Below the pieces are notes generated by a model. The model saw only the letters and a list, made by a program, of their open reading frames with translations, made no database searches and was not told where the DNA came from. Shown here one piece after another: positions 16,699 through 26,717 of a DNA stretch of 64,000 nucleotides. Both the position numbers and the translations under genes were made by a program. Source of the DNA: Marinomonas ushuaiensis DSM 15871 (lineage in GTDB: Bacteria > Pseudomonadota > Gammaproteobacteria > Pseudomonadales > Marinomonadaceae); contig NZ_JAMB01000001.1 in assembly GCF_000521805.1 (NCBI RefSeq), positions 124,001-188,000 of the forward strand, given 5' to 3'. Position 1 is the stretch's first letter, and each line of letters starts with the position of its first letter.

Positions 16699-17610
16699 TT
16701 AATTAGAGCCAGAACCAAACTCTCTCATACCTTGAGCTACTTTTAGAATAGATTGGGTAAAACTATATAAAGATTTATGGTGTCGAGCATTGGTTGGATA
16801 AGCCAGTCCATAAGGGTAATAAATGGCAGGTTCAAAAGGACGAATGACAACACCTCTCCCTTCCCAAACTCTTGCCGCAAAAGGCTCAAGCACCCCAACA
16901 GCAAGACCTGCAGCTATCATCGAATAACCAGTATGTGAGGTGTCTATCATAATATTTTGTTTAAGTTGTGATTTAACGGAGTTAAGTGCACCTCCCAATT
17001 CGCTCCAATAAACAGGGGAATCGTCCACAACCGTTAATACAGACTCACCAATCAAATCTTGTGCTGTAATCACACTTTTTTTAGCGAGTGGATGGTCTGA
17101 TCTCGCAGCAAAAACAAAACGTGCATTACCAATAAATTCACGCTCAATACCAATAAGCTGAGGCAGCTCCAAACCAATCGCTAAATCAACAGAACCAGCT
17201 TGTAACTTTATAATTAACGCAGATATAGCGTCAGTATGAATCGTTACGCGTTCGTCAGGAAAGAATTTTTTATGCTCTTCTAAAGCGAGAGGTAATAAAG
17301 TACTCGCGATAGCGGATGTGCTTGTGATTTTTAGCTCGTTTGGAGTACGGGTGCGAATCTTTGATGCGACAGACTCTAATTTTTCCATTCCCAAGAAGCT
17401 TTCTTCAACAGAGCGAAAAAAATCAGTTGCTTCCTGAGTTGGGTATAAGCGACCTTTTCGGCGGTCAAAGAGAGAAAAACCTAAGGAATACTCTAGATCA
17501 CTCAATAGGCGGCTTACTGCGGGCTGAGAAACATGCATTTCTGCTGCGGCAGCAGCCGTTGTACCCCGCAACATAATGTAGCGAAAGGCTTCAATTTGCC
17601 TAAATTTCAT
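16699..17610 (-). CDS. LysR-family transcriptional regulator
   Basis: The protein has about 303 residues from the ATG at 17610; an alternative ATG at 17622 adds four residues. The N-terminal winged helix is clear (MKFRQIEAFRYIMLRGTTAA, MHVSQPAVSRLLSDLE), followed by a periplasmic-binding-like effector domain (TSTSAIASTLLP, GSVDLAIGLELP, AAGLAVGVLEPFAA). It is divergent from the peptide-type ABC operon that starts at 17818, with about 200 bases between. The usual LysR layout therefore suggests it controls that operon in response to the imported compound. The effector is unknown. Confidence 0.88.
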   Translation of the reverse strand: MKFRQIEAFRYIMLRGTTAAAAAEMHVSQPAVSRLLSDLEYSLGFSLFDRRKGRLYPTQEATDFFRSVEESFLGMEKLESVASKIRTRTPNELKITSTSAIASTLLPLALEEHKKFFPDERVTIHTDAISALIIKLQAGSVDLAIGLELPQLIGIEREFIGNARFVFAARSDHPLAKKSVITAQDLIGESVLTVVDDSPVYWSELGGALNSVKSQLKQNIMIDTSHTGYSMIAAGLAVGVLEPFAARVWEGRGVVIRPFEPAIYYPYGLAYPTNARHHKSLYSFTQSILKVAQGMREFGSGSN

Positions 17611-17817
17611 ACTAAAAAACACCTATCCATAATATTTAGTTATCAACCATACATTAATATAAGTGGAAGTGATGTCGTTAAATTCACATTATAAAAGTAA
17701 GTAAAAAATATGAATGTCTAAAGAAGCGTTATAACTCGAAATAAACACCGTTTAAACAGGTCTCCATGACACGAAAGTACCTGCTATCCAATTCACCTTG
17801 ATAATAAGGATTATTTA

Positions 17818-19650
17818 GTGACAGACACTTCATTTTCTCCAATATTGACCGTAGAGAATCTATCCGTAGAGTTTGGTCATACGCGCGTTATTGATGGCCT
17901 TAATTTTTCTGTTATGGCAGGCCGTACACTCGCCATTGTCGGAGAGTCAGGATCAGGAAAATCGGTCACATCACAATCGATTATGCGTCTCGCAGAAAGT
18001 ACCGGGGCTAGTTACCCATCTGGACGTATTCTATTCTCTACAGAAAATGGAGAAATTGACCTTTTATCTCAGTCACAAGAAGAAATGCGCTCTATTCGTG
18101 GTAAAGACATAGCCATGATTTTCCAAGAGCCAATGACATCGCTTAACCCTGTTTTTACCGTAGGCGATCAGATTTCAGAATCTCTTTCTTTGCATAAAAA
18201 ACTCAGTAAAACGGAAGCTCTTAAAGAGAGTGTCAAACTCTTAAAAATGGTTCGCCTACCGGATGCTGAAGATATGCTAAAACGCTATCCTCATCAGTTA
18301 TCAGGAGGCATGAGACAAAGAGTCATGATAGCGATGGCGTTAGCGTGTCGCCCAAAGGTTCTTATTGCAGACGAACCTACCACGGCTTTAGACGTTACTA
18401 TTCAAGCGCAAATTTTAACCATCCTAAATGACCTACAAAAAGAACTGAATATGGCGGTGATTTTTATCACACACGATATGGGCGTTGTTGCCGAAATCGC
18501 CGATGACGTGGTTGTCATGTGGAAAGGTAAAAAAGTAGAACAAGGCCCAGTAAAAGAACTCTTTGCTAACCCTCAACACCCTTATACAAAAGCGTTATTA
18601 GCCGCGGTTCCAAAGCTTGGAAGTATGACAGGTGAACGCTTTCCAAAGCGTTTTCCTATTACTGTCATGGATGGAGACGGTATTCGTTTAGTGGGTGAAG
18701 AAAAAACACAAGAGACCGCTCGTTATGATAAACAACCTTTGTTATCAGTACGAAATCTTGTCACTCGATTTGATAGTAAAAAAAGGTTTTTTGGTCGCGT
18801 AACCCATCGAGTTCATGCGGTAGAAGAAGTCAGCTTTGATATCTTTCATGGTGAAACGCTTGCTCTCGTTGGAGAGTCTGGTTCAGGTAAATCCACTATA
18901 GGCCGAACCATTCAACAACTGCAGCAAGCGACCAGCGGCGATATCAGTTTTGAAGGTAACCCTTTTTCTGCAATGAGCAAGGCAGAAAAGCAACGCTTAC
19001 GTCAAGAAATACAATACATTTTCCAAGATCCTTTGGCCTCCCTTGATCCAAGAAAAACCATCGGTTTTTCCATTGCAGAGCCAATTAAAACGCATAACTT
19101 GATTCGTGGTGAACAAAAAATTCAACAAAGGGTGCATGAGTTATTAGAACGCGTCGGTTTAACTAAAGAACACGCTGAACGCTACCCACATCAGTTTTCG
19201 GGTGGGCAACGACAACGTATTTGTATTGCTAGAGCATTAGCGTCCAACCCTAAACTCATCATTGCTGATGAAGCGTTATCGGCTCTTGATGTCTCTATTC
19301 AAGCGCAAATTATTAACCTCTTTATGGAGTTGCAAGAAGAGCATGGCATCGCTTACTTGTTCATCAGTCACGATATGGCTGTCGTCGAAAAAATGAGTCA
19401 CCGCGTTGCTGTCTTATACCTTGGCCAAGTCGCTGAATTAGGCTCTCGTCAACAAGTCCTTGAGACACCAACCCATCCTTACACCCAACGCTTACTTAGT
19501 GCTGTTCCTGTTGCGGATCCAACCATTGTCCGCAGTTCAGGTCGTCTTAGTGGAGAAATCCCAAGTCCTGTACGTCAAGTAGGAAACGAGCCCACTATTG
19601 TTCCTCATCGAGAAATCGCCCCAGGGCATTTCGTCGCTGGCACATTATGA
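17818..19650 (+). CDS. Fused double ATPase of a peptide/glutathione-type ABC importer
   Basis: This 610-residue protein holds two ATP-binding cassettes in tandem, like GsiA of the glutathione importer. First half: GESGSGKS (about 40-47), [23 protein letters not shown]. Second half: GESGSGKS (about 355), [27 protein letters not shown]. Each half ends in an oligopeptide-type region ([24 protein letters not shown]). The start is GTG at 17818 with AAGGA seven bases upstream. It opens an operon with the binding protein, two permeases and an M14 peptidase. The substrate is probably a peptide or peptide-like amide; glutathione itself is not established. Confidence 0.88.
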   Translation: MTDTSFSPILTVENLSVEFGHTRVIDGLNFSVMAGRTLAIVGESGSGKSVTSQSIMRLAESTGASYPSGRILFSTENGEIDLLSQSQEEMRSIRGKDIAMIFQEPMTSLNPVFTVGDQISESLSLHKKLSKTEALKESVKLLKMVRLPDAEDMLKRYPHQLSGGMRQRVMIAMALACRPKVLIADEPTTALDVTIQAQILTILNDLQKELNMAVIFITHDMGVVAEIADDVVVMWKGKKVEQGPVKELFANPQHPYTKALLAAVPKLGSMTGERFPKRFPITVMDGDGIRLVGEEKTQETARYDKQPLLSVRNLVTRFDSKKRFFGRVTHRVHAVEEVSFDIFHGETLALVGESGSGKSTIGRTIQQLQQATSGDISFEGNPFSAMSKAEKQRLRQEIQYIFQDPLASLDPRKTIGFSIAEPIKTHNLIRGEQKIQQRVHELLERVGLTKEHAERYPHQFSGGQRQRICIARALASNPKLIIADEALSALDVSIQAQIINLFMELQEEHGIAYLFISHDMAVVEKMSHRVAVLYLGQVAELGSRQQVLETPTHPYTQRLLSAVPVADPTIVRSSGRLSGEIPSPVRQVGNEPTIVPHREIAPGHFVAGTL

Positions 19651-19697
19651 AAATAATAATAACATCCACCCTTATCACAAAAGAACGGAGTTAAAAA

Positions 19698-21227
19698 ATG
19701 AATAAACAAAGCGCTCTAACGAAGGCATTTAAAGCCATCGCGGTGACAAGCAGCTTAACCATGGCAACATTCGGTTTTGCTGGTACGTTAACAGTTTCTT
19801 CCCCACAAGATCCAGGTAGCTGGGACCCTATTGATACCTTTTTGGTTAATTGGGCTTCTGTTGCAACCAATATGTACGATGGTTTGACCTACCGTAGTCC
19901 CGATTTGAAATTACAACCAGGTTTGGCAACATCATGGGAGCAGTTGGATAACGGCACTCGTATTCGCTTTATATTACGTCAAGGTGTCACATTCCATAAT
20001 GGTGAAGCATTTAACTCAAATACGGTCAAATTCACCTTTGACCGATTAATGGGTGATGAAGGCAGAAAAGGCCCTCAACGCTCCAATTACGCAGCAATCG
20101 ATTCAGTCGAAATTATTGATGACTATACGGTCGACTTCCATTTGAAAGCGGCTGACCCTGTATTACTCACGAAACTTGCCGGCTATGGTGCCATGATAGT
20201 GCCACCAGCCTATATTAAAGAAAAAGGGGAAGACTTCTTTAATACTCACCCAATGGGAACCGGACCTTTTAAGTTTGCCTCTTACGAACCGAAAGTAGGC
20301 ATTAAGCTAGAAGCCTTTGAAAAACATTGGGGTGGAGCACCAAAACTAACAAACCTCAATTACCGCTTTATTAGTGAGCCTTCTACTGCTGTTGCAGAAC
20401 TACAATCAGGTCGTGTTGATTTGGTCATTCCACCAACGATACCAATTGGCATGATCTCTACAATTGAAAAAGATCCTAAACTAAAGGTTGTCACAACCGT
20501 TAGTCCAACTGTGTATGCTTTGCGTTTTAATACCAAAAATGGCATTACAAAAGACGAACGAGTTCGTAAAGCTTTGATTTACGGAGTAGATCGTCAAGCC
20601 ATTATAGATTCTATTTTAGATGGTCAAGCATCGGCTATCTCTAGCTTCCAAAGTGCAATTTCATTTGGTGAAGATCCAACAATGAAACCATTGCCTTATG
20701 ACCCAAACAAAGCAATGCAACTTTTAAAAGCGGCTGGAATCAAACCGGGCGCTAAAATTCAAATCGATATCCGTGGTAATAATGCAACCTTTAATGAGGT
20801 TTCTCAGGCCGTTGCCAGTTATTTACAGGTTATTGGATTAAACGCAACCATCAAACCTTACGAAACAAGTGTGTTACTAAATGACATTGTTCCTGCAGGT
20901 AAGACTGGTGAAATGTTCCAACAATCTTGGGGAGGCTGGACCCTCGACTATGATAATACCGCTTACTTCATGTATCACACTGGTGAAAAATGGAACCCAT
21001 ATGACAGTGATCTTGAGTTAGATGCATTATTGGAGTCTCAACGTTCCATTACCGATCGCGCCAAACGTGAAGAAATTCTTAAGTCTATTGCTAACTACAC
21101 AGCAAATCGTGCCTTAGAAATGCCTTTGTACAGCTTAAACGCTATCTTCGGCGTTTCTACAAGAGTTAAAAACTTTACTCCTGTACCTGATAGCCGTTTA
21201 CGTTTATCCGATGTAACTGTTGATTAG
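19698..21227 (+). CDS. Family 5 periplasmic binding protein of the peptide ABC importer
   Basis: This 509-residue extracytoplasmic solute-binding protein of the DppA/GsiB family captures the ligand for the importer. It starts with a Sec signal peptide (cleavage probably after FGFAG, about residue 29) without a lipobox. Family features follow: MYDGLTYRSPDLKLQPGLAT, RQGVTFHNGEAFNSNTVKFT, NTHPMGTGPFKF. GGAPKLTNLNYRFI and DERVRKALIYGVDRQAII come later. The ribosome binding site is CGGAGTT. It is followed by a hairpin at 21248-21277 that may stabilise its 3' end. Confidence 0.88.
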   Translation: MNKQSALTKAFKAIAVTSSLTMATFGFAGTLTVSSPQDPGSWDPIDTFLVNWASVATNMYDGLTYRSPDLKLQPGLATSWEQLDNGTRIRFILRQGVTFHNGEAFNSNTVKFTFDRLMGDEGRKGPQRSNYAAIDSVEIIDDYTVDFHLKAADPVLLTKLAGYGAMIVPPAYIKEKGEDFFNTHPMGTGPFKFASYEPKVGIKLEAFEKHWGGAPKLTNLNYRFISEPSTAVAELQSGRVDLVIPPTIPIGMISTIEKDPKLKVVTTVSPTVYALRFNTKNGITKDERVRKALIYGVDRQAIIDSILDGQASAISSFQSAISFGEDPTMKPLPYDPNKAMQLLKAAGIKPGAKIQIDIRGNNATFNEVSQAVASYLQVIGLNATIKPYETSVLLNDIVPAGKTGEMFQQSWGGWTLDYDNTAYFMYHTGEKWNPYDSDLELDALLESQRSITDRAKREEILKSIANYTANRALEMPLYSLNAIFGVSTRVKNFTPVPDSRLRLSDVTVD

Positions 21228-21247
21228 ACACTCTTTTTTATACTTAC

Positions 21248-21277
21248 AACCTGTCTGATTTTATCTGTAGGCAGGTT
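21248..21277 (+). other. Intra-operon hairpin after the binding-protein gene
   Basis: AACCTGTC pairs with GGCAGGTT (one G-T pair) over a 14-base loop, with no T run. Stems of this kind after a binding-protein gene often protect the upstream message; this is inference. Confidence 0.5.
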
Positions 21278-21395
21278 ACAGAAAAGTGATCAACAGAACA
21301 GAACAGTTCAGTTATTGGTTTTGAAATAGCTGAGCTGTGCCCACTGTTTTGAAAGATGACGTTTTAAATCGTCTCTCTTATTTAAAGGAAAAGTC

Positions 21396-22319
21396 ATGGC
21401 GAGCTTTTTAATGAAACGGTTTCTACAAGCGATATTTGTGCTGATAGCCGTTACCTTAATCGTTGCTTTTGCAATACGTTTAACCGGTGATCCAGCCCTT
21501 ATGCTGACCCAAGAAGCTGGTAGTGTGACAGAAGCGGATCTCATGATGATTCGCGAAGCGTTGGGAATCAATAAACCATTTTTTGCTCAGTACTTCGATT
21601 TTATCAAAGGCATATTTAGCTTTGATTTTGGACGTAGCTTTATGGGAGGAACATCCGTTTCTTACCTTATAAGTAAGTCATTGCCTGCCACCTTAATGTT
21701 GGCAGCATCCGTTATGTTTATCTCGATTATTATTTCTATTCCATTAGGCATCAAAGCGGCTGTTTCTAAAGGTAAATGGGCCGATCAGGTCATAAGAATT
21801 GTTTCTTTAGTTGGCTTATCTTTCCCAAATTTTTGGCTAGCTCTAATGTTGGTTTTAGTATTTTCTATTTGGCTACAGTGGCTTCCGCCGAGCGGTATGG
21901 ATGGCTTCATCAGCTTTTTAATGCCAGCTTTTACTATGGCTATTATTCTGACGGCGACCAATGTTCGATTAGTACGGTCTTCTATGCTGGAAACGTTACA
22001 AGCCCAGTACATTATGGTTGCCAGAGCAAAGGGTTTGAGTGAAAACACCGTACTTTATAAGCATGCTTTACGTAACTGTGCGATCCCTCTTATTACCTAT
22101 TTTGGTCTGCAATTTGGAGGCTTATTAGGCGGTATCGTCATTATTGAACGAGTTTTTAATTGGCCTGGTCTTGGCACACTCGCTTTTGACGCAGTAAGTG
22201 GTCGAGATTATCCCGTACTACAAGCCGTTATCACCATTCTATCAATGCTTATTGTTAGCGTTAACCTGTTGGTTGATATTGCCTATGGCTTGATCGATCC
22301 ACGTATTCGTACGGAGTAA
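21396..22319 (+). CDS. ABC peptide importer permease, DppB/GsiC type
   Basis: This 307-residue inner-membrane permease has an N-terminal helix (FLQAIFVLIAVTLIVAFAI) and a TRLTGDP-like periplasmic loop. The coupling motif region VARAKGLSENTVLYKHALRN corresponds to the EAA loop of binding-protein-dependent importers. Several hydrophobic segments follow, including FGLQFGGLLGGIVIIERVF, with the C-terminal GRDYPVLQAV usual for DppB-like proteins. It is paired with the next permease gene four bases on. Confidence 0.9.
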   Translation: MASFLMKRFLQAIFVLIAVTLIVAFAIRLTGDPALMLTQEAGSVTEADLMMIREALGINKPFFAQYFDFIKGIFSFDFGRSFMGGTSVSYLISKSLPATLMLAASVMFISIIISIPLGIKAAVSKGKWADQVIRIVSLVGLSFPNFWLALMLVLVFSIWLQWLPPSGMDGFISFLMPAFTMAIILTATNVRLVRSSMLETLQAQYIMVARAKGLSENTVLYKHALRNCAIPLITYFGLQFGGLLGGIVIIERVFNWPGLGTLAFDAVSGRDYPVLQAVITILSMLIVSVNLLVDIAYGLIDPRIRTE

Positions 22320-22323
22320 TAAG

Positions 22324-23175
22324 ATGTCAACGAAACGTTTTAGTACAACTTTATCTAATTATAAAAGTTTAGAGTTTATTCTAGGGGTTCTGCTAACAGG
22401 CGGTATTTGCTTCTTAGTTCTCTTTTCGGATTTATTATTTCCAGACGCCGATAAAATAAATTTATCTGCTCGTTTATTAGAACCCTTTACCCATGCTGAG
22501 CATTTTTTTGGTACAGACCCTCTAGGGCGAGACATTATGAGTCGAGTGGTTGCCGGCGGAAAAGTGTCCTTACAAGTCGGCTTTTTATCGGTTGCCGGAG
22601 CAGTTGTATTAGGTGTGATTATGGGGCTAATCTCCGGCTATTACCGCGGTTTTTGGGATGTTATTGTGATGCGTTTTGCTGACGTTCAGCTAGCCATGCC
22701 ATTTATTTTATTAGCCATTACCTTTATTGCTATTGTCGGTGGTGGTCTAGGTAACATGATCTTTCTATTGATTATTTCTCAATGGGTTCAATACGCAAGA
22801 TTAGTAAGAGGATCCGTTCTTTCATTGCGCGATAGGGAATTTATTCAATCTGCTGAAGCCATTGGTGTAAGTCATTTTAATATTTTATTCCGTCATCTTT
22901 TACCTAATTTAATAGGCCCAGTCATTGTTCTAACCACTCTTAATGTTGCTAATAACATTCTCTTAGAAAGTAGCTTAACGTTCCTCGGTCTTGGCGTAGA
23001 TCCTCTTACTCCAAGTTGGGGCGGTATGTTAGCGGATGGGCGTACTTATATTCAAAACGCTTGGTGGGTCAGTGTGTTTCCTGGATTGGCTACTTTATTA
23101 ACTGTTTTAGGCTTAAATTTATTAGGTGATTGGCTTCGTGACAGCCTTGACCCAACAGGTAAGACGTCTCGATGA
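22324..23175 (+). CDS. ABC peptide importer permease, DppC/GsiD type
   Basis: This 283-residue second membrane subunit shows the DppC signature FGTDPLGRDIMSRVV in the periplasmic loop, and RDREFIQSAEAIGVSHFNIL as its EAA coupling loop. It ends with LTFLGLGVDPLTPSWGGML and LLGDWLRDSLDP, all standard for the family. Its last codons overlap the start of the M14 peptidase gene (ATGA), which ties the peptidase to the transporter by translational coupling. Confidence 0.9.
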   Translation: MSTKRFSTTLSNYKSLEFILGVLLTGGICFLVLFSDLLFPDADKINLSARLLEPFTHAEHFFGTDPLGRDIMSRVVAGGKVSLQVGFLSVAGAVVLGVIMGLISGYYRGFWDVIVMRFADVQLAMPFILLAITFIAIVGGGLGNMIFLLIISQWVQYARLVRGSVLSLRDREFIQSAEAIGVSHFNILFRHLLPNLIGPVIVLTTLNVANNILLESSLTFLGLGVDPLTPSWGGMLADGRTYIQNAWWVSVFPGLATLLTVLGLNLLGDWLRDSLDPTGKTSR

Positions 23176-24926
23176 ACTGTATTTATTCAACCACTATCGA
23201 ATCTACAATTAATCAATTAATCGAAAAATTTGGAAAAATTGAGTATCAAGATCAACTTATAGAGGCATGGGTATTTGGCGATAAAAGCCATCGACAGCGG
23301 GCTGAAAAAGAGCTTTCGAAACACGGCGTTAATGCTAAGTTACGCAGTGCATATAAACCACTATTGCACTTTTTTTTGGAAGAGATAGATGTATTATCAA
23401 GCAATATTAAGAATATAGAAGTTCACTATCCTTTACATAAAGCCGCATCAGAAAAACGTTTTTTATTAGAGACTTACCCTCTGTCTGCGCTGATAAAAAA
23501 ATCACCTGTTCATTTCGTTGCTAATGAAAAAATGACGGATGCTTACCAGATTATTTTGCATTCTGATGCAGGCGTTCAGTCTAAATTCACTGTTTTTGCT
23601 CCCAATCATCTTCATCAAGATTGTATTAAGCAAACGAATTTGTCCCCAAGTGGTTGGTTAAGAATAACCAACTCAGAGGGTGTTATCACTTTAAACGAAC
23701 GTCTCGTAACAGATTATGAGCGCCTTTTTTCTGAAGGCATGGAGGCGATTTCTGAATATACATGGAAAGATTCAGAACCGTATTTTGAAGAACTTAATAT
23801 AAAAGTTTTTTTGCCTTGGAAAGACCAGCCACTTCCCTATAAACATGAGGTAATCAGTCTCAGTGAAGCCTTGCATGAAGACTTTTACTTTTCAATACAG
23901 GAATGGTTCAAAGTAAAGGTTGGATACCAGCCTAATGACAGAGAAGGCCAACCAGGACAAATCGTACCCGAAATACATTATAGGAATGAAGATAGCCTTA
24001 GTCTTTGTATAGAAACTCGGCCTTATGATGCTCAAAGCACGACAGGTCAGCAAACGTTAGATTGTGCTAATGCTCCGATTAGTATGGAGCAAGTACAAAC
24101 AGAATTAGAAACCATCATAGGGTCTAATTTTACAGCAGAATCCATAACAGGAAGAATAATCAATGCTCGCTATCACAAAGGATCAGACTTCCCTGTGATG
24201 ATAAGTGGAGGCCAGCATGCAAATGAAACTACTGGCGTAATTGGGACGTTGCGAGCAGCAAAAGTATTGAATAAACAAGAAGGTAGCCACTTTACTATTT
24301 CGCCACAAGAAAACCCAGATGGCTATGCTTTACACCAAAGATTAATTACAGATAACCCTTTCCATATGCATCATGCTTCTCGATATACGGCATTAGGTGA
24401 CGATTTAGAATATCGTAATAAAGGGCATCTATATGAAAAAGAAATTCGTCATAAAGCAAGAAAGATTAGTCATGCTCAGTTACATATAAACCTTCATGGT
24501 TACCCGTCTCATGAATGGACACGACCTCTTTCGGGCTATGTCCCTCGTGGTTTTGACATGTGGACTATACCTAAAGGTTTTTTTCTCATTATTAGACACA
24601 ACCCAGAAGAGAAATGGTCGGCCTACGCAGAAGAGTTTACTCATCTAGTGACGTTAAAGCTGATTAAAATCCCAGGTGTGCTTGATTTTAACAACGAGCA
24701 AATTAAGCTTTATAAAAAACACGCAGGCGAAACAAACTTCCGCATAATAAATGGCTTTCCTTGTTTAATTTCCCAAAGCAAACCAGAAGACATTCCAATG
24801 CAGCTTATCACCGAATATCCTGATGAGACGCTTTACGGCGAAGACTTCGTTACAGGCCATGATGTACAAACAGCAACGGTACTTGCCGCTTATGAAGTAC
24901 ATCAATTATTGTCATCAAAACGATAA
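23172..24926 (+). CDS. Cytoplasmic M14-family zinc carboxypeptidase-like protein
   Basis: This 584-residue protein has a C-terminal M14 metallopeptidase domain. The zinc motif H-x-x-E is in GGQHANET (His about 349, Glu about 352), ENPDGY lies at 380-385, and the third ligand is His 442 in HINLHGYPS. A late Glu in ITEYPDETLYGED may be catalytic. The first roughly 300 residues match no domain I recognise; they are mixed charged and hydrophobic, without signal peptide or membrane helices. The gene overlaps the permease gene by four bases, so its product probably trims the imported compound inside the cell. Substrate unknown; it could cleave an amide or isopeptide rather than a normal peptide. 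Confidence 0.75.
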   Translation: MNCIYSTTIESTINQLIEKFGKIEYQDQLIEAWVFGDKSHRQRAEKELSKHGVNAKLRSAYKPLLHFFLEEIDVLSSNIKNIEVHYPLHKAASEKRFLLETYPLSALIKKSPVHFVANEKMTDAYQIILHSDAGVQSKFTVFAPNHLHQDCIKQTNLSPSGWLRITNSEGVITLNERLVTDYERLFSEGMEAISEYTWKDSEPYFEELNIKVFLPWKDQPLPYKHEVISLSEALHEDFYFSIQEWFKVKVGYQPNDREGQPGQIVPEIHYRNEDSLSLCIETRPYDAQSTTGQQTLDCANAPISMEQVQTELETIIGSNFTAESITGRIINARYHKGSDFPVMISGGQHANETTGVIGTLRAAKVLNKQEGSHFTISPQENPDGYALHQRLITDNPFHMHHASRYTALGDDLEYRNKGHLYEKEIRHKARKISHAQLHINLHGYPSHEWTRPLSGYVPRGFDMWTIPKGFFLIIRHNPEEKWSAYAEEFTHLVTLKLIKIPGVLDFNNEQIKLYKKHAGETNFRIINGFPCLISQSKPEDIPMQLITEYPDETLYGEDFVTGHDVQTATVLAAYEVHQLLSSKR

Positions 24927-24963
24927 TAATGAATCGTTAAGTGAGGGGAATCGCACTCCTCGC

Positions 24964-25743
24964 TTAACTAACTGTTTTAGATATTCTTTCAAGTACTCTC
25001 GAAACAGCCACAAAGGCAAAAGAAGCAGTAACTGCAGTACTAGCGCCAAAACCCGTGTCACAATTCATTTTTGTTTCTGTATCCCCCTTCACTCTATCTT
25101 TCGATACCGTTCCATCACCCTGTGGGTACTTCAATTCTTCGACAGAATAAACACACTCAATATTAAATCGGCGTTTCGTATTACGGCTGAAGTTATAATA
25201 ACGCCGTAAAAAATTACGCAACTTAGCCGCTAATGGGTCACCTACAGTCAAGGATAAATCACCCGTTTGTATTTTAGTTGGGTCTGTTTGTCCGCCAGCA
25301 CCACCTATCGTGATCATTTTTCGCTTATTACGCTTACACCAGGCGACAAGAGCTGCTTTTGGTTTGATGCTATCAATGCAGTCGATAATGTAATTAAATG
25401 GCTCTGAAAGAAGCTCAGATAGGTTTTCAGGGGTAATAAAATCTTCGATTGTGGTTATTTGACAGTTAGGATTGATAAGAACCAACCGCTCAGCCATAAC
25501 ATCAACTTTAGACTGGCCGACTGTTCCTTCCAATGCATGAATTTGACGATTTGTGTTGGTAATACAAACATCATCCATGTCGATTAGTGTAATTTTCCCT
25601 ATGCCTGAACGTACCAAGGCTTCTGCGGCCCAAGAACCAACACCACCAATACCAATAACGCATACATGAGCTTGAGAAAAGGCCTCATAAGCTGCATCTC
25701 CGTATAAACGACGAATACCACCAAATCGTTGTTCATCTGTCAC
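24964..25743 (-). CDS. tcdA: tRNA threonylcarbamoyladenosine dehydratase TcdA (CsdL)
   Basis: This 259-residue E1-like enzyme cyclises t6A at position 37 of ANN-decoding tRNAs to ct6A, using ATP. The nucleotide-binding loop is VCVIGIGGVGSWAAEALVRSG, followed by LIDMDDVCITNTNRQ and GGAGGQTDPTKI. The C-terminal MNCDTGFGASTAVTASF segment resembles TcdA rather than ThiF/MoeB, and the zinc-site cysteines of those relatives are absent. GTG at 25743 is chosen over ATG at 25788: GAGGAGAG lies just upstream, and the result matches E. coli TcdA, which has only a short leader before RFGG. TcdA works with CsdA-CsdE, encoded at 15068-16677. Confidence 0.9.
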   Translation of the reverse strand: MTDEQRFGGIRRLYGDAAYEAFSQAHVCVIGIGGVGSWAAEALVRSGIGKITLIDMDDVCITNTNRQIHALEGTVGQSKVDVMAERLVLINPNCQITTIEDFITPENLSELLSEPFNYIIDCIDSIKPKAALVAWCKRNKRKMITIGGAGGQTDPTKIQTGDLSLTVGDPLAAKLRNFLRRYYNFSRNTKRRFNIECVYSVEELKYPQGDGTVSKDRVKGDTETKMNCDTGFGASTAVTASFAFVAVSRVLERISKTVS

Positions 25744-25857
25744 GTTTCTCTCCTCTGCTGTGTATCGTTTTGCACTTTTTTCTTTCAATACGTGTATTCT
25801 TTGGAATAATAAATACGGATTATATTTTATAAATTATGACTACACACTGTGAGCCCT

Positions 25858-26598
25858 ATGATTCAACAAGCTTTTGAACAGCTCGGTCTAACACCAAGAG
25901 AAGCTCAACTTTATCAAACCTTGCTAAAGCTTGGCCCTTCTTCTATACGAGATATTGCTGAGCACAGCGGCATTAATCGAGGGACCGCTTACGAATCGCT
26001 TAAACAATTACAAAGCAAAGGTGTTGTTAGTTATTTCCCCAAAGGAAAGCGGCGATTTTTTACGGCTGAGAATCCAGATATTTTACTTAACCTTGCAGAA
26101 GAAAAGCGTAATCGCTTAGATAAAACAATTGAAAACTTAAAAACCTCGATTATTCCCAATCTGCACCAACAACAGCCTGATTATCATCAAACCAACGTAC
26201 GATATTACGAGGGAGATGATGGCATTGAATGGGTTTTGCGCGATATTCTAAACGTGGTGTCCCAACAAGACCATAAAGAATATTGTGTATTTTCTTCTAA
26301 ACCCATTCGTCCATTCTTATACCGCCCTTTTCCAAACTATACCAAGCAACGAGTGAAGTTAGGGATCAACGTAAAGGTAATAGCATTGGGTGACGGTGGT
26401 GAAGAGGCCGAGCTATCGGAACGTAAATGGATAAAAACTGAGGGCTCTGTCGATGCCAGTTATATTGCTATCTATCCGCCAAAATGTGCCATCATTTCAT
26501 TGGCAAGTAACAATTTTCCTTCTGCGGTGGTTCTAGAATCAAAAGACATCGCCAAAGCTCAGCAAATTATCTTTGATACGCTGTGGAAGATGCTTTAG
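25858..26598 (+). CDS. TrmB-family transcriptional regulator
   Basis: The protein is about 246 residues. The N-terminal winged helix has the TrmB form (GLTPREAQLYQTLLKLGPSSI, INRGTAYESLKQLQSKGVV). A short coiled segment (about 85-105) follows, then a ligand or dimerisation domain beginning RYYEGDDGIEWVLRDIL. The ATG at 25858 is preferred; a GTG at 25849 is in frame, and neither has a strong ribosome binding site. TrmB regulators are best known from archaea, where they sense sugars; bacterial members are less well understood. It is divergent from tcdA. The target and ligand are unknown. Confidence 0.75.
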   Translation: MIQQAFEQLGLTPREAQLYQTLLKLGPSSIRDIAEHSGINRGTAYESLKQLQSKGVVSYFPKGKRRFFTAENPDILLNLAEEKRNRLDKTIENLKTSIIPNLHQQQPDYHQTNVRYYEGDDGIEWVLRDILNVVSQQDHKEYCVFSSKPIRPFLYRPFPNYTKQRVKLGINVKVIALGDGGEEAELSERKWIKTEGSVDASYIAIYPPKCAIISLASNNFPSAVVLESKDIAKAQQIIFDTLWKML

Positions 26599-26654
26599 CG
26601 CTTCGAGAAAGAATTAACACTTTAGTAATAGATCGAACTCTAAAATACAGGCAA

Positions 26655-26693
26655 TAAAAAAGCAGCCTTCTTGGGATAGAGGCTGCTTTTTTT
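26655..26693. terminator. Bidirectional terminator between the TrmB gene and atpC
   Basis: AAAAAAGCAGCCT pairs with AGGCTGCTTTTTT around a short loop. A tract and T tract flank it, so it serves both the TrmB gene and the converging atp operon. Confidence 0.88.
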
Positions 26694-26717
26694 GACTTAC
26701 AAACTCAGTCTTACCGC

